NCBI GenBank assembly: GCA_030053925.1
Contig: JASGCX010000002.1
Location: forward strand, 1 to 45,970
Length of the DNA stretch: 45,970 bases
Source of the DNA: Flavobacterium sp.
GTDB taxonomy: Bacteria > Bacteroidota > Bacteroidia > Chitinophagales > Chitinophagaceae
Direction: 5' to 3'
Shown here one piece after another: positions 7,253-16,850 of the stretch. Both the position numbers and the translations under genes were made by a program. The notes under the pieces are model-generated. The model was not told the DNA's origin, made no database searches, and saw only the letters and a list, made by a program, of their open reading frames with translations. Numbering within the stretch: position 1 is the first letter of the stretch; every line of letters begins with the position of its first letter.

Positions 7253-8341
7253 GTGAGTAAACCAATAACAGAAAATAAAATAGAAACATTTGCATTGGAG
7301 GTGCTTCAATCTATGGGGTGGGAGTATGTGCACGGCTTGGCTATTGCTCCCGGTGCAGAGCAAGCAGAAAGAGAAAACTTTGAGCAAATTGTTTTGGTGG
7401 AGCGTTTACGCAAATCGGTTGCGGTTCTTAATCCTAATATTCCCCACAATGCACAAGAGCAAGCCATTCAAAAAGTATTGCGGATTTATTCGCCTGAATT
7501 GTTGCACAACAACGAAACCTTTCACCAACTATTAGTAGAAAAAGTAAAAATACCTTATCAGCAAGACGGCTTTGAACGCAGTTATGAAGTGGCTTTAATG
7601 GACTTTGAAAATTCGTTGAACAACCAGTTTTTATGCGTTAATCAATACACCATAGTAGAAAAAAATCAAAACAAAAGACCCGATGTGTTGCTGTTTGTAA
7701 ACGGTTTGCCATTGGTAGTAATTGAACTAAAAAATGCAGCAGACGAAAACGCCACCATGCGAAAAGCGTTTGACCAATTGCAAACCTACAAATCAACCAT
7801 TCCAAGTTTATTTACCTACAATGCCTTATGCGTAATATCAGACGGAATGGAATGTAAAGCAGGCAGCGTTTCGGCAGGTTTTACAAGATTTATGAACTGG
7901 AAGACTTCTGACGGTAAAAAAGAAGCATCACGTTTTATTCCACAATTAGAAATACTATTAAAAGGAATGTTGAACCCTGCAACACTCCTTGACTTAGTAC
8001 GAAACTTTATCGTCTTTGAAAAAACGCTACAAAATCAAGTTAATCATACCAATCCTAAAAATCATAGTTCAGACAATATTACACAAATAGAAACCGTTAA
8101 AAAGTTAGCTGCTTATCATCAATATTATGCTGTAAACAAAGCGGTGCAATCCACTTTAAGGGCATCAGGTTTTTCTCTCCACCCTTCGGGGGGAGCTGGG
8201 GGGGCTTGGAGACAAAAGAGGCGGTGTAGTTTGGCACACACAAGGTTCGGGCAAAAGTTTGAGTATGGTTTTTTATTCGGGCAAATTAATAACAGCACCC
8301 GAAATGCAAAACCCAACCATTTTAGTTATTACCGACCGTAA
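7253..8341 (+). CDS. hsdR: HsdR N-terminal part (type I restriction nuclease), frameshifted
   Basis: The nuclease end of a type I restriction subunit, starting at GTG 7253. It carries the PD-(D/E)xK site ([20 protein letters not shown]144, E158, K160) and the QxxxY motif (Q175, Y179) that HsdR nucleases use for DNA cleavage. The genuine homology ends at about codon 303 (STLRASG). Then comes an inserted palindromic element (8171-8211), and at the seven-G run 8198-8204 the frame slips, so the last 60 or so residues ([11 protein letters not shown]...) are out-of-frame translation. Removing one G gives [20 protein letters not shown] and joins this part to the helicase part as one protein of 1,097 residues, a normal HsdR length. 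Confidence 0.9.
   Translation: MSKPITENKIETFALEVLQSMGWEYVHGLAIAPGAEQAERENFEQIVLVERLRKSVAVLNPNIPHNAQEQAIQKVLRIYSPELLHNNETFHQLLVEKVKIPYQQDGFERSYEVALMDFENSLNNQFLCVNQYTIVEKNQNKRPDVLLFVNGLPLVVIELKNAADENATMRKAFDQLQTYKSTIPSLFTYNALCVISDGMECKAGSVSAGFTRFMNWKTSDGKKEASRFIPQLEILLKGMLNPATLLDLVRNFIVFEKTLQNQVNHTNPKNHSSDNITQIETVKKLAAYHQYYAVNKAVQSTLRASGFSLHPSGGAGGAWRQKRRCSLAHTRFGQKFEYGFLFGQINNSTRNAKPNHFSYYRP
8171..8211 (+). repeat. Palindromic element inside hsdR carrying G6 and G7 runs
   Basis: The core CTCCACCCTTCGGGGGGAG folds into a near-perfect stem, then AGCTGGGGGGGCTTGG follows. G runs: six at 8188-8193, seven at 8198-8204. Translated in the hsdR frame it gives [10 protein letters not shown], comparable to [10 protein letters not shown] at 9863 and to SLSFGEGWGEA in the type III res gene. 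It adds residues between the nuclease and the Walker A segment. Confidence 0.75.
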
Positions 8342-10547
8342 TGATTTGGACGACCAATTGTTTGACACTTTTGCAAACTCAAAACAACTACTAAGGCAAG
8401 AACCAGTACAAGCCAAAGACAGAGCGCATTTAAAAGAATTGCTAAAAGTGGCAAGTGGTGGAATTGTGTTTGCCACCATTCAAAAGTTTTTACCCGAAGA
8501 CCAAAAATCAGTTTACGAGCAACTTTCAGCACGTAAAAATATTGTAGTAATAGCAGACGAAGCCCATAGAACTCAATACGGTTTTGAAGCATCCATCAAA
8601 GAAGTAAAAGACAGAGATACCAAAGAAAAAATTGGCGAACGCATTGCGTATGGCTTCGCCAAATATATGAGGGATGCTTTGCCAAATGCTACTTACATTG
8701 GTTTTACAGGCACACCAATTGAAGGCACAGACGTAAATACGCCACAAGTTTTCGGACAGTATGTAGATGTGTATGATATTTCACAAGCGGTTGCCGATGG
8801 TGCAACAGTTCGTATTTATTACGAAAGCCGTTTGGCAAAAGTGAATTTAGATGAAGAAGGCAAACGCTTGATTGAAGAGTTTGACAAAGAACTTGAAGAA
8901 GATGAAGAAATAACAGACCAACAAAAAGCCAAAGCCAAATACACAAAGCTAGAGGCAATTGTAGGTAATGAAGAACGCATAAAAAATTTAGCCAAAGACA
9001 TTGTAACTCATTGTGAACAACGCCAAAAAGTATTTGATGGCAAAGGAATGATTGTAGCAATGAGCCGCAGAATTGCAGCCGATTTATACAAAGAATTTAT
9101 TGCTTTAAGACCCGAATGGCACGATGAGGATTTGAGCAAAGGAGCAATAAAAGTTGTAATGACTTCAACAAGTGCAGATGGTCCCGAAATGCAACGCCAC
9201 AACACAACAAAACAACAACGCAAGAATTTAGCAGAACGAATGAAAGACCCTGCCGACCCTTTGCGTTTGGTTATTGTGCGTGATATGTGGCTAACAGGTT
9301 TTGATGCTCCTTGTTTGCACACACTTTACATTGATAAACCAATGAGAGGCCATAATTTAATGCAAGCCATAGCAAGGGTAAACCGAGTTTTTAAAGACAA
9401 GCCAGGCGGTTTAATTGTAGACTATTTGGGTGTTGCAACCGACTTGAAAACAGCATTGTCTTTTTATTCAGATGCAGGTGGAAAAGGCGAACCAACTTTG
9501 GATTTAGAAAAAGCAATTGCATTGATGAACGAAAAATTTGAAGTAGTTCAACAGTTTTTTAATGAAGAAGCAAAAACACAAAAAAACATTGTTGCTGAAG
9601 AACCCGAAGCCTATTATGCAAATAGTTTCAAGTTTAATTACAAACGTTTTTTCAAAGTAGAAGCAAAAGAAAAAATGTCAATCATACTGCAATCAGAAGA
9701 ACACATTTTAGGATTACAAGACGGTAAAATGCGTTTTATAAGAGAAGTAACTTTATTAAGTCAAGCCTTTGCATTGTCCATTCCACACCCAAGGGCAATA
9801 GAAATAAAGGACGACATTGCATTTCTTCAAGCGGTAAAAGCACGACTTGTAAAATTTGATGGCGCCTCTCCTTTTGGGAAAGGCGGGGGTGAGGGCTTTG
9901 AAACAGCCATCAAACAAATAGTTGATGAAGCATTAAGTTCAGACAAAGTGATGGATATTTTTGAAGCCGCTGGTATGGCAAAACCAGACATTTCAATTTT
10001 ATCAGACGAATTTCTTTTAGAAGTAAAAGGAATGAAGCACCAAAATTTGGCGTTAGAACTTTTAAAGAAATTACTGAATGACGAAATAAAAACACGTTCC
10101 AAAACCAATTTGGTAAAGAGTAAAAAATTGTTGGAAATGTTGGAAGGTGCAATAAAGCGTTACCAAAACAACTTGCTGACAACGGCAGAAATTATTGAAG
10201 AACTCATCAACATTGCAAAAGAAATTAAAGAAGCCGACAAAGAAGGTGAACGATTGGGATTGACAAAAGATGAAGTTGCTTTTTACAATGCCTTAGAAGT
10301 AAACGACAGTGCAGTTATGATTTTGGGTGACAACCAACTCAAAGAAATTGCAAGAGAAATTACAGACAAAGTAAGAGCCAACGCAACTATTGACTGGACA
10401 ATTAGAGAAAGTGCAAGAGCAAGACTAATGGTAATTGTAAAGCGGACATTGACAAAGTGGGGTTATCCGCCAGACAAACAAGCCAAAGCAATTGAAACAG
10501 TTTTAAAACAAGCAGAACTAATGGCAAACTTCTTTACAAAGGGCTAA
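8259..10547 (+). CDS. hsdR: HsdR helicase and C-terminal part
   Basis: The SF2 translocase part of HsdR. The true frame is open upstream of the first ATG and includes the Walker A box HTQGSGKS (about 8230-8256), which an ATG start at 8259 would lose. Other motifs: DEAH box in [35 protein letters not shown], and motif [11 protein letters not shown]. An inserted palindromic peptide, [10 protein letters not shown], lies at 9863-9896 in the C-terminal helical region. The protein would pump DNA past the HsdM-HsdS complex using ATP. As sequenced the two halves are out of frame by one base, so restriction should be off unless slippage at the G7 run corrects it or the base is a sequencing error. Confidence 0.9.
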   Translation: MSMVFYSGKLITAPEMQNPTILVITDRNDLDDQLFDTFANSKQLLRQEPVQAKDRAHLKELLKVASGGIVFATIQKFLPEDQKSVYEQLSARKNIVVIADEAHRTQYGFEASIKEVKDRDTKEKIGERIAYGFAKYMRDALPNATYIGFTGTPIEGTDVNTPQVFGQYVDVYDISQAVADGATVRIYYESRLAKVNLDEEGKRLIEEFDKELEEDEEITDQQKAKAKYTKLEAIVGNEERIKNLAKDIVTHCEQRQKVFDGKGMIVAMSRRIAADLYKEFIALRPEWHDEDLSKGAIKVVMTSTSADGPEMQRHNTTKQQRKNLAERMKDPADPLRLVIVRDMWLTGFDAPCLHTLYIDKPMRGHNLMQAIARVNRVFKDKPGGLIVDYLGVATDLKTALSFYSDAGGKGEPTLDLEKAIALMNEKFEVVQQFFNEEAKTQKNIVAEEPEAYYANSFKFNYKRFFKVEAKEKMSIILQSEEHILGLQDGKMRFIREVTLLSQAFALSIPHPRAIEIKDDIAFLQAVKARLVKFDGASPFGKGGGEGFETAIKQIVDEALSSDKVMDIFEAAGMAKPDISILSDEFLLEVKGMKHQNLALELLKKLLNDEIKTRSKTNLVKSKKLLEMLEGAIKRYQNNLLTTAEIIEELINIAKEIKEADKEGERLGLTKDEVAFYNALEVNDSAVMILGDNQLKEIAREITDKVRANATIDWTIRESARARLMVIVKRTLTKWGYPPDKQAKAIETVLKQAELMANFFTKG
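9863..9896 (+). repeat. In-frame palindromic element in the hsdR C-terminal region
   Basis: CGCCTCTCCTTTTGGGAAAG followed by a GGCGGGGGTGAGGGC tail: the same family as the element in res (33560-33605), whose core is CCCTCTCC-AAA-GGAGAGGG with a GGGGTGAGG tail in the coding sense. It is read as [11 protein letters not shown], in register with SLSFGEGWGEA of res. Confidence 0.7.
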
Positions 10548-10599
10548 GCCAACGCATTTTGTGGGGCTTTTGTATTAATACCTAGCCCACCAACACTAA

Positions 10600-11103
10600 C
10601 TAAGCGGCTACAAATACCGGCAACCCACCTACAACCTTCAACTAACCGCCGTACAGTATCTGCTAAGTGCCTACAAGCTTCAACTAAGTGCCGTACAATA
10701 TCTGCTAAGTGCCGTACAGTATCTGCTAAGTGCCTACAAGCCTCTGCTAAGTGCCGTACAGTATCAGCTAAGTGCCTACAAGCTTCTGCTAAGTGCCGTA
10801 CAGTATCTGCTAAGTGCCTACAACCTTCAACTAAGTGCCGTACAGTATCTGCTAACTGCCTACAACCTTCAACTAAGTGCCGTACAGTATCTGCTAAGTG
10901 CCTACAACCTTCAACTAAGTGCCGTACAGTATCAGCTAAGTGCCTACAAGCCTCTGCTAAGTGCCGTACAATATCAGCTAAGTGCCTACAAGCCTCTGCT
11001 AAGTGCCTACAAGCTTCAACTAAGTGCCGTACAGTATCTGCTAAGTGCCTACAACCTTCAGCTAAGTGCCGTACAGTATCTGCTAAGTGCCTACAAGCCT
11101 CAG
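10600..11103. repeat. 24 tandem 21-bp units of two alternating types
   Basis: Exactly 24 units of 21 bases. Type A reads CTAAGTGCCGTACAGTATC plus two bases, type B CTAAGTGCCTACAAGCYTC plus two. They alternate A-B, forming 42-bp superunits, except for an A-A at 10684-10725 and a B-B at 10978-11019. The first two units are degenerate. Two forward frames cross the whole array without a stop: one would give LSAVQYL/LSAYKPL heptapeptides, the other (in frame with hsdR beyond its TAA) AKCRTVS/AKCLQAS. I see no start codon, so I treat it as non-coding. The 310 bases from 11104 to the next gene hold nothing I recognise. Confidence 0.95.
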
Positions 11104-11413
11104 CTAAGCGACAACAATATAAAAATTGCTATACATTGGGGGCGTATAAATTTTGGCGAAATGCGTATAAACTAGATTGTGTACACAGCTTTTAACCCCT
11201 GCATCTTGCATCAAATATAATTAGCTATTAATAACGTATTAAAGCACCGTTTTGGAGATTTGCTGCCGAAAATTATTTATCCATTAAAAAATAATTGTTG
11301 CAAATATATTTTGTATGCAGTTTTTTAATATTTTAGCGGTAGTAATTAAACATCAATCTTACTTAATACCACCGTTTGGCAAAAGTATTTTTTTACCACT
11401 AAATAGTACCACA

Positions 11414-12367
11414 ATGGAAGACGCACAATTAAAACGCAACTTCGTTGGTTCAGATGCTTACATGGCTGAGCAATCTGACATTGGTAAGGCTTTACTAGAA
11501 CAAAACCTTACCGACTTTTCTAATTTTGATGGCACCATAGATGCCAATTTTGTTTCTGCATTTGAAGTAACAATTAATGCAGCATTATCTGTAATAAAAG
11601 ACAGTGCGGTACTAAGTCCACAGCTTGTAGCCACGCAAACTGTTACAGAAATAATGCAGCAAGGCAGAGATGCCTACAACGATTTAATGTATTTTGTAAC
11701 CAAAAAAGCCTTTAAAACCAACGACCTTGTGGTTAAAGAATTTAATGGCAATTATGGCAAAGCAAGTCGTACGCAGCCCACGTTTGCTGCATTTTTAGAG
11801 AGCCTACATTCTATAGCAGGCAAGTACAAAACGCAGCTACTAGCTAGCGGCTGCAAGCAACAGTTAATAGATAGTATAGGTACTATTGCTACCAACTTAC
11901 GCAGTAGCAATACCACACAAGAACTCATTAAACGTGGCCGCCCTACCCTTACTGCCGATAGAATTGTGGTGCTTAACAACTGCTACAATACTTTAATGAC
12001 GGTATATGCAGCCGCCAAGCAGATTTATAAAAACAACCCCATAAAGCAAGCACAATTTGTGTACAAGCCGGGCGGCAAAAACGATGTATCTACCAATTAC
12101 ACTGGCAGTATAGCCGCAGGTGCTACGGCTGTAGTAGCTACCTTGCCTTACAATGCCGACCGTGCTTTTACCTTACAAGCCACCAATACCAATTTGGTAT
12201 TTGGCCTAAGCGCAGATGGCACAACCATAGTAGGCAATAGCTTTACCGTAACCAACGGCAGCCTTATTATTAAACTTTCTAGTGCCTTTGCACCTAGCGG
12301 CGATAAATTGATTTGCAAAAACACAACCACTGTAGAAGGGCAGTATGCGGTAGAAGCAGATAGGTAA
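11414..12367 (+). CDS. Uncharacterised protein, helical N-terminus and beta-rich C-terminus
   Basis: 317 residues from ATG 11414 (MEDAQLKRNF); an ATG-like start 99 bases upstream is possible but would add a low-quality N-terminus. No signal peptide. The first 220 residues look helical (long stretches such as LHSIAGKYKTQLLASGCKQQLIDSIGTIATNL). The last 100 look like a small beta sandwich with alternating strands (TNYTGSIAAGATAVVATLPYNADRAFTLQATNTNLVFGLSADGTTIVG). I do not recognise the family. It stands alone between the 21-bp array and a strong terminator. Confidence 0.6.
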   Translation: MEDAQLKRNFVGSDAYMAEQSDIGKALLEQNLTDFSNFDGTIDANFVSAFEVTINAALSVIKDSAVLSPQLVATQTVTEIMQQGRDAYNDLMYFVTKKAFKTNDLVVKEFNGNYGKASRTQPTFAAFLESLHSIAGKYKTQLLASGCKQQLIDSIGTIATNLRSSNTTQELIKRGRPTLTADRIVVLNNCYNTLMTVYAAAKQIYKNNPIKQAQFVYKPGGKNDVSTNYTGSIAAGATAVVATLPYNADRAFTLQATNTNLVFGLSADGTTIVGNSFTVTNGSLIIKLSSAFAPSGDKLICKNTTTVEGQYAVEADR

Positions 12368-12381
12368 GCGGCAATAAATAA

Positions 12382-12406
12382 TTAAGGGGCTTTTATAGCC
12401 CCTTAA
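12382..12406. terminator. Bidirectional terminator
   Basis: A perfect 10-bp stem, TTAAGGGGCT / AGCCCCTTAA, with a five-base loop, flanked by A/T-rich DNA. It lies between the 317-residue gene and the end of the convergent XRE gene and can serve both. Confidence 0.85.
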
Positions 12407-12445
12407 TATATTAAGCGAAGGATGTGATATTACTGTAAATAAAAA

Positions 12446-12703
12446 TTATTCATCGGTAGCTATTGCAAAAGGTTTTGGTGGTAAAAAATCTTGTGGTGAA
12501 CATTTGAAAATGATAGCTAACGCATTAAGATGTTTGATATTGTACTTAGCTTTTTTTGTAGGATTTTCAACTTGACCAATAAACCCATAAGAAACGTTTA
12601 AATGTGCAGCAAGGTCGGCTTGCGACATGTTTGCTTTCTGCCGAAACGCTTTTACTTTTTCAATTACATAGCGTTCTATATTATCTAATGGTGATTGTTG
12701 CAT
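12446..12703 (-). CDS. XRE-family transcriptional regulator
   Basis: 85 residues, essentially one HTH_3 domain: VKAFRQKANMSQADLAAHLNVSYGFIGQVENPTKKAKYNIKHLNALAIIFKCSPQDFLP. The helix-turn-helix is at about residues 25-46 (MSQADLAAHLNVSYGFIGQVE). It is divergent from the M4 protease gene, with a perfect 18-bp palindrome between the two starts (12739-12756), so it probably represses itself and perhaps the protease. Confidence 0.92.
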   Translation of the reverse strand: MQQSPLDNIERYVIEKVKAFRQKANMSQADLAAHLNVSYGFIGQVENPTKKAKYNIKHLNALAIIFKCSPQDFLPPKPFAIATDE

Positions 12704-12738
12704 GGCCGCACAAGTACCCGCAATACTTAAATACTAAC

Positions 12739-12756
12739 ACGTAGCTATAGCTACGT
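12739..12756. promoter_or_regulatory. 18-bp perfect palindrome, likely operator
   Basis: ACGTAGCTATAGCTACGT reads the same on both strands. It lies 36 bases from the XRE start and 60 bases from the M4 protease start, where a dimeric regulator would control both genes. Binding is inferred from position only. Confidence 0.6.
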
Positions 12757-12815
12757 AAATTGATTTTATACCTATATTCGCATATAACTCAAACCTGTAA
12801 CAAAAAACAAAAAAT

Positions 12816-15800
12816 ATGAGACAAATTTTAACGCTTACTGTATTTACTCTACTAGTTAGTTTAAATCTTCAAGCCCAAGATGGTTCAAACAAATTCAAAT
12901 CTCGTACACTTACAGATAGTACAGTTTTGAAGGAAGCACCAAAAGCCACTGTAATAGATGGTAGAAATAATCTAAATAAACCCGATAATCTTAAGCAGTT
13001 ATCGAAAATTAATCAATCAACATTTAACACAGTAGATACATCCTTTGATGTAACTATTGCTAAAGAATCAGGCTTACCCATATTTATTACTAGAAAGAAA
13101 AAAGATGCATTTAATAATAATCTATCTAGTAAGGTAAAAAATACATTACGCACAGGCACTGACATTACCAATACTTGCGTTGCTTTTCTTAATGAAATAA
13201 AGTACTTGACCCACCTTGAAGTTGATGAACAAAGCATTAATATTTTAAGTTCGGAAAAAGACGAATTGGGTACAACACACATAAGGTTAAGTCAAAAATA
13301 TAAAGGTGTAAAAATTTATGGCGGTGAGTTTAATATTCATTTTAACAGCGAAGGGCACGCCGAAATATTTAATGGTAGATATAAAGTAGTAAACAGTGAT
13401 ATTAGTGTTGTACCTGTAATTTCTGGTAGTAGTGCTGTGGATAATGCTATTGCTGATTTAAAGACTAAAAACAAATTTAGAGAGCTAAGTGAAACAGAAA
13501 AGAAACTACTTGATTATACCAGCCCACTATATGAAACGGTGCTTTATGATAACGACAGATATGATACATTAATGCTAGCTTATCATGTAACGGTGCGTCC
13601 CAATCTTTTAGCAAAATGGGAATATTTCATTGATTGTAGCAATGGTGCAATTATTAAAAGTTTTGAAAGTTCTTGTACAGTAGATGGCCCAAGAACAGCA
13701 ACGGGTGTTGATTTAAACGGGATAAGTCGAACTATAAACACGTTTCAAGAAGGTTCTAACTATGTATTAATGGACGCAAGTAAATCAATGTATAATAGTT
13801 CTACAAAAACAGGTATCATATATACTTTTAACGCTAATTTTACTTACGGCAATACCTTTAACATCCAAGGAATCGTTAGTGTAAATAACACATGGAATAA
13901 TCCCAAAGCAATTTCAGCACATTATAATGCTGGTGTTGCTTATGATTATTATAAAACGTATCATAACCGTAATTCAATAGATGGAAATGGGGGGGATATC
14001 TATTCATTAGTAAATATAGTAGACACTAATGGAACTGCCTTAGACAATGCATATTGGAATGGTATAGCTATGTTTTATGGTAATGGCAATGTCAAATTTA
14101 AACCTCTTGCAGGTGCGCTTGATGTTGCTGGTCACGAAATGACACATGGGGTTGTACAAAACTCTGCTAACCTTGAATATAATGGGCAATCAGGTGCTAT
14201 TAATGAGTCAATGGCAGATATATTCGGCTGTATGATGGATTCGACAAATTGGACTATGGGGGAGTCAATAGTAAAATTGGCTTATTACCCTTCTGGTGCT
14301 CTTAGGTCTCTAAGCGACCCTCATAATGGCGGCACAAGTCTTTCATCAAATGGGTGGCAGCCGAGAAATATGACCGAGTACTATTCTGGAAGTGGTGATA
14401 ATTATGGTGTACATACAAATAGTGGCATTCCTAATTATGCCTTTTATCTATTTGCAAACTCAACAGTTGGAAGGTTTAAAGCTCAAAAAATTTACTACCG
14501 AGCCTTGACTACATACTTAACTACTAAATCGCAGTTTATTGATTTACGCCTAGCAGTCATTCAGGCCGCTAAAGATTTATATACGGCCGCAGATGCTTCA
14601 CAAGCAGGATTAGCTTTTGATGCTGTGGGTATTACAGATGGCACATCTACATCAAAATCAACTTTACTAACAACAAATCCTGGTACAGAATACTTGTTAT
14701 CCTATGACACAGACCCTACTAATACTAATGGATTATATCGTTCTACACCATTAGGTACATCGTTTGCCCCACTTTTAAACAAAGCTGTAAAAAGTAAACC
14801 AAGTGTAACAGACAATGGAAGAGTTGCCGTATTTATAGGCACTGATAGTAAAATGTATTCGGTAAATGTTGACCCATCTCTTTCATTGAACCTAACAGTT
14901 TTACAAAGTCAGGCGATTTGGGCAAATGTGGCAGTTTCCAAGGATGGTAAAAGAATAGCAGCCGTTACTACTTCTCAGGATACATCAATTTATATCTACG
15001 ACTTTGCAAAAGCTAGCTGGGGGCGCTTTATGCTGTATAGCCCAACCTTTACACAAGGTGTTAAATCTCTTGGTCCAGTATATGCAGATGGTTTAGAGTG
15101 GGATTATACAGGTACTAATATAATTTATGACTGCTTCAACAAAATCACAAATACTAGCGGCAACAATATCCAATATTGGGATATTAATGTTATGGATGTT
15201 TGGGACACAGTTGCCAATAATTTCGGGAGTGGTAATGTGGCTAAGTTTTTCAACTTAAGTGAAACTGAAAATATTGGAAATCCAACATTAGCAAAGAACT
15301 CACCATATTCAATGGCATTTGACTATTATAATTCATCAACAAACCAATATAATATTCTTGGCTATGATATTGAGCATAACTCAGTTAAATCAATTGCAGT
15401 AAATAACACGGTGGGTACACCATCTTATAATAAAACAGACGACAGAGTAGCGTTTGCAAGTATTGATGTAGACAACAATTCTGTAATTAACTATGTAACA
15501 CTTAATTCAGATAAAATTTCTTCAAACGGTGTAAAATCTAAGTTAGTTGACAAAGCAAAATGGCCTGTGTATTATACTGTAGGTTCAAGAGCAATAGTTT
15601 TGCCATTAACGCTATTAAACTTTAATGCCTATAGAAATAACAAAGACGTTAGTTTAATATGGGCAACTTCTGGTGAATTTAATGTAGACAGATTTGAAAT
15701 AGAAAGAAGTGCTACAAGTAACTTCTGGTTTAGCATAGGAAGTAAATTTGCGAACGGTACATTAAGTAGCAATAATTATTCGTTTATTGACAACCAACCC

Positions 15801-16136
15801 CTTAGTGGTCAGAATTATTATCGCCTTAAAATGATTGATAAGGATGGCAGCTTTACCTATTCACAAATTAAATCAATAGACTTCTACAATGTAAATGCAA
15901 CATTTGTAATAGCACCAAACCCTGCATCATCACAAGCCACCATTTTCTTTAAAACACATGTTGCAAAGGCAGTAATTAATGTTTACGATGTACAAGGCAA
16001 ACTGGTACTAACACAAAATGCAGTAAATACTAACCAAGCAATTTTAAAAACCGATAAGCTAAATAGTGGTACTTATATGGTAAACATTATTGCAGATGGG
16101 CAAGTAAGTAATCAACAGTTGGTGATTAATAAGTAG
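12816..16136 (+). CDS. Secreted M4 (thermolysin) family metalloprotease with T9SS sorting domain
   Basis: 1,106 residues. Signal peptide MRQILTLTVFTLLVSLNLQAQ; propeptide with FTP/PepSY features (about 60-290; KGVKIYGGEFNIHF); catalytic M4 domain with zinc site H440-E-M-T-H444 and third ligand E464 in NESMAD, the spacing seen in thermolysin; YGVHTNSGIPNYAFYLF supplies the later active-site His. Residues about 640-930 look like a repeated beta-propeller region (SVTDNGRVAVFIGTDSKMY, VSKDGKRIAAVTT). The C-terminus is a type A T9SS sorting domain (IAPNPASSQATIFF...GTYMVNII). It should be exported by Sec, then across the outer membrane by T9SS. Strong terminator follows. Possibly regulated by the divergent XRE protein. 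Confidence 0.95.
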   Translation: MRQILTLTVFTLLVSLNLQAQDGSNKFKSRTLTDSTVLKEAPKATVIDGRNNLNKPDNLKQLSKINQSTFNTVDTSFDVTIAKESGLPIFITRKKKDAFNNNLSSKVKNTLRTGTDITNTCVAFLNEIKYLTHLEVDEQSINILSSEKDELGTTHIRLSQKYKGVKIYGGEFNIHFNSEGHAEIFNGRYKVVNSDISVVPVISGSSAVDNAIADLKTKNKFRELSETEKKLLDYTSPLYETVLYDNDRYDTLMLAYHVTVRPNLLAKWEYFIDCSNGAIIKSFESSCTVDGPRTATGVDLNGISRTINTFQEGSNYVLMDASKSMYNSSTKTGIIYTFNANFTYGNTFNIQGIVSVNNTWNNPKAISAHYNAGVAYDYYKTYHNRNSIDGNGGDIYSLVNIVDTNGTALDNAYWNGIAMFYGNGNVKFKPLAGALDVAGHEMTHGVVQNSANLEYNGQSGAINESMADIFGCMMDSTNWTMGESIVKLAYYPSGALRSLSDPHNGGTSLSSNGWQPRNMTEYYSGSGDNYGVHTNSGIPNYAFYLFANSTVGRFKAQKIYYRALTTYLTTKSQFIDLRLAVIQAAKDLYTAADASQAGLAFDAVGITDGTSTSKSTLLTTNPGTEYLLSYDTDPTNTNGLYRSTPLGTSFAPLLNKAVKSKPSVTDNGRVAVFIGTDSKMYSVNVDPSLSLNLTVLQSQAIWANVAVSKDGKRIAAVTTSQDTSIYIYDFAKASWGRFMLYSPTFTQGVKSLGPVYADGLEWDYTGTNIIYDCFNKITNTSGNNIQYWDINVMDVWDTVANNFGSGNVAKFFNLSETENIGNPTLAKNSPYSMAFDYYNSSTNQYNILGYDIEHNSVKSIAVNNTVGTPSYNKTDDRVAFASIDVDNNSVINYVTLNSDKISSNGVKSKLVDKAKWPVYYTVGSRAIVLPLTLLNFNAYRNNKDVSLIWATSGEFNVDRFEIERSATSNFWFSIGSKFANGTLSSNNYSFIDNQPLSGQNYYRLKMIDKDGSFTYSQIKSIDFYNVNATFVIAPNPASSQATIFFKTHVAKAVINVYDVQGKLVLTQNAVNTNQAILKTDKLNSGTYMVNIIADGQVSNQQLVINK

Positions 16137-16159
16137 TAAAAGCGTACTTCATAAATTAA

Positions 16160-16192
16160 AAAAGCCCCGCCTAACACTCGGGGGCTTTTTTT
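16160..16192 (+). terminator. Rho-independent terminator of the M4 protease gene
   Basis: AAAAGCCCC, an 11-base loop, then GGGGGCTTTTTTT, 24 bases after the stop codon. Confidence 0.85.
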
Positions 16193-16253
16193 CGCCCTTG
16201 TTGGTATGCAGCAAAGGCTACTGTGCAATGGCGTACCAACAAAATAATGAATA

Positions 16254-16382
16254 ATGGTGCTGCATATATTGCCTCATAATACAAGCGATGTTAAATACTC
16301 TGATGTTGAATTCAAAAACAAGAAAGCACATATTACAAAAGACTACATTAACCGTACAGAATTAAAAGAGGTTGAACCATAA
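16254..16382 (+). CDS. Small ORF, 42 residues
   Basis: MVLHILPHNTSDVKYSDVEF..., ending in LKEVEP just 27 bases before the next gene. The lysine-rich second half looks protein-like. It may be a short gene or the surviving 3' end of a longer one. I do not recognise it. Confidence 0.3.
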   Translation: MVLHILPHNTSDVKYSDVEFKNKKAHITKDYINRTELKEVEP

Positions 16383-16409
16383 TTTAAACTAACAAACAAA
16401 TAATTTACA

Positions 16410-16850
16410 ATGGTATTATTTGCAGACGAAAGCATAGTTACAGAATCTAATGACAAATCTGTTACACTTACATCTCATAGAATTTGCTTTGAGAAACGTG
16501 GCTTACAAACATCAGTGACAAAGAATATAATGCTTGAACACATTACTTCTTGTGAGTCTGTTATAAATAAATATTTTTTTTGGTTAGTGCTAACCCTTGT
16601 TGGACTTTTGATGTTATTTTCAGGCGCAAATAATAACATAAAACAAATTGGGGGGCTGTTAGGAATAATTGGAGTTGCAGCATTTTTTTTGACACGAAAA
16701 GCATTTGTTAAAGTTGCTTCACCAACTTCTGAAATACTAATTAATGTTAAAGGAATGGACAGAGGTAAAGTTTCAGAATTTATTGATAAGATTGAGCAGA
16801 CAAAACATAAAAGATTAGTTGCTGTTGGTGGCAGGTCAAACTTAACATAG
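16410..16850 (+). CDS. Small membrane protein, possible PH-like domain
   Basis: 146 residues. Residues 1-50 and 95-140 are polar strands (ADESIVTESNDKSVTLTSHRICFEKRG; FVKVASPTSEILINVKG), separated by two adjacent hydrophobic segments at about 54-71 and 80-94 (YFFWLVLTLVGLLMLFSG; IGGLLGIIGVAAFFLTR). This layout, a strand-rich domain split by a membrane hairpin, recalls bacterial PH-like membrane proteins. That reading is tentative. Confidence 0.6.
   Translation: MVLFADESIVTESNDKSVTLTSHRICFEKRGLQTSVTKNIMLEHITSCESVINKYFFWLVLTLVGLLMLFSGANNNIKQIGGLLGIIGVAAFFLTRKAFVKVASPTSEILINVKGMDRGKVSEFIDKIEQTKHKRLVAVGGRSNLT

Noticed and set aside
10600..11103. CRISPR array
   Set aside because: Units adjoin without unique spacers; two alternating 21-bp types only, and no cas gene nearby.
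13989..13995. G7 run in the M4 protease as a phase switch
   Set aside because: The frame is intact and encodes conserved NGNGGDIY; no sign of variation. It only shows that G7 runs occur without consequence.
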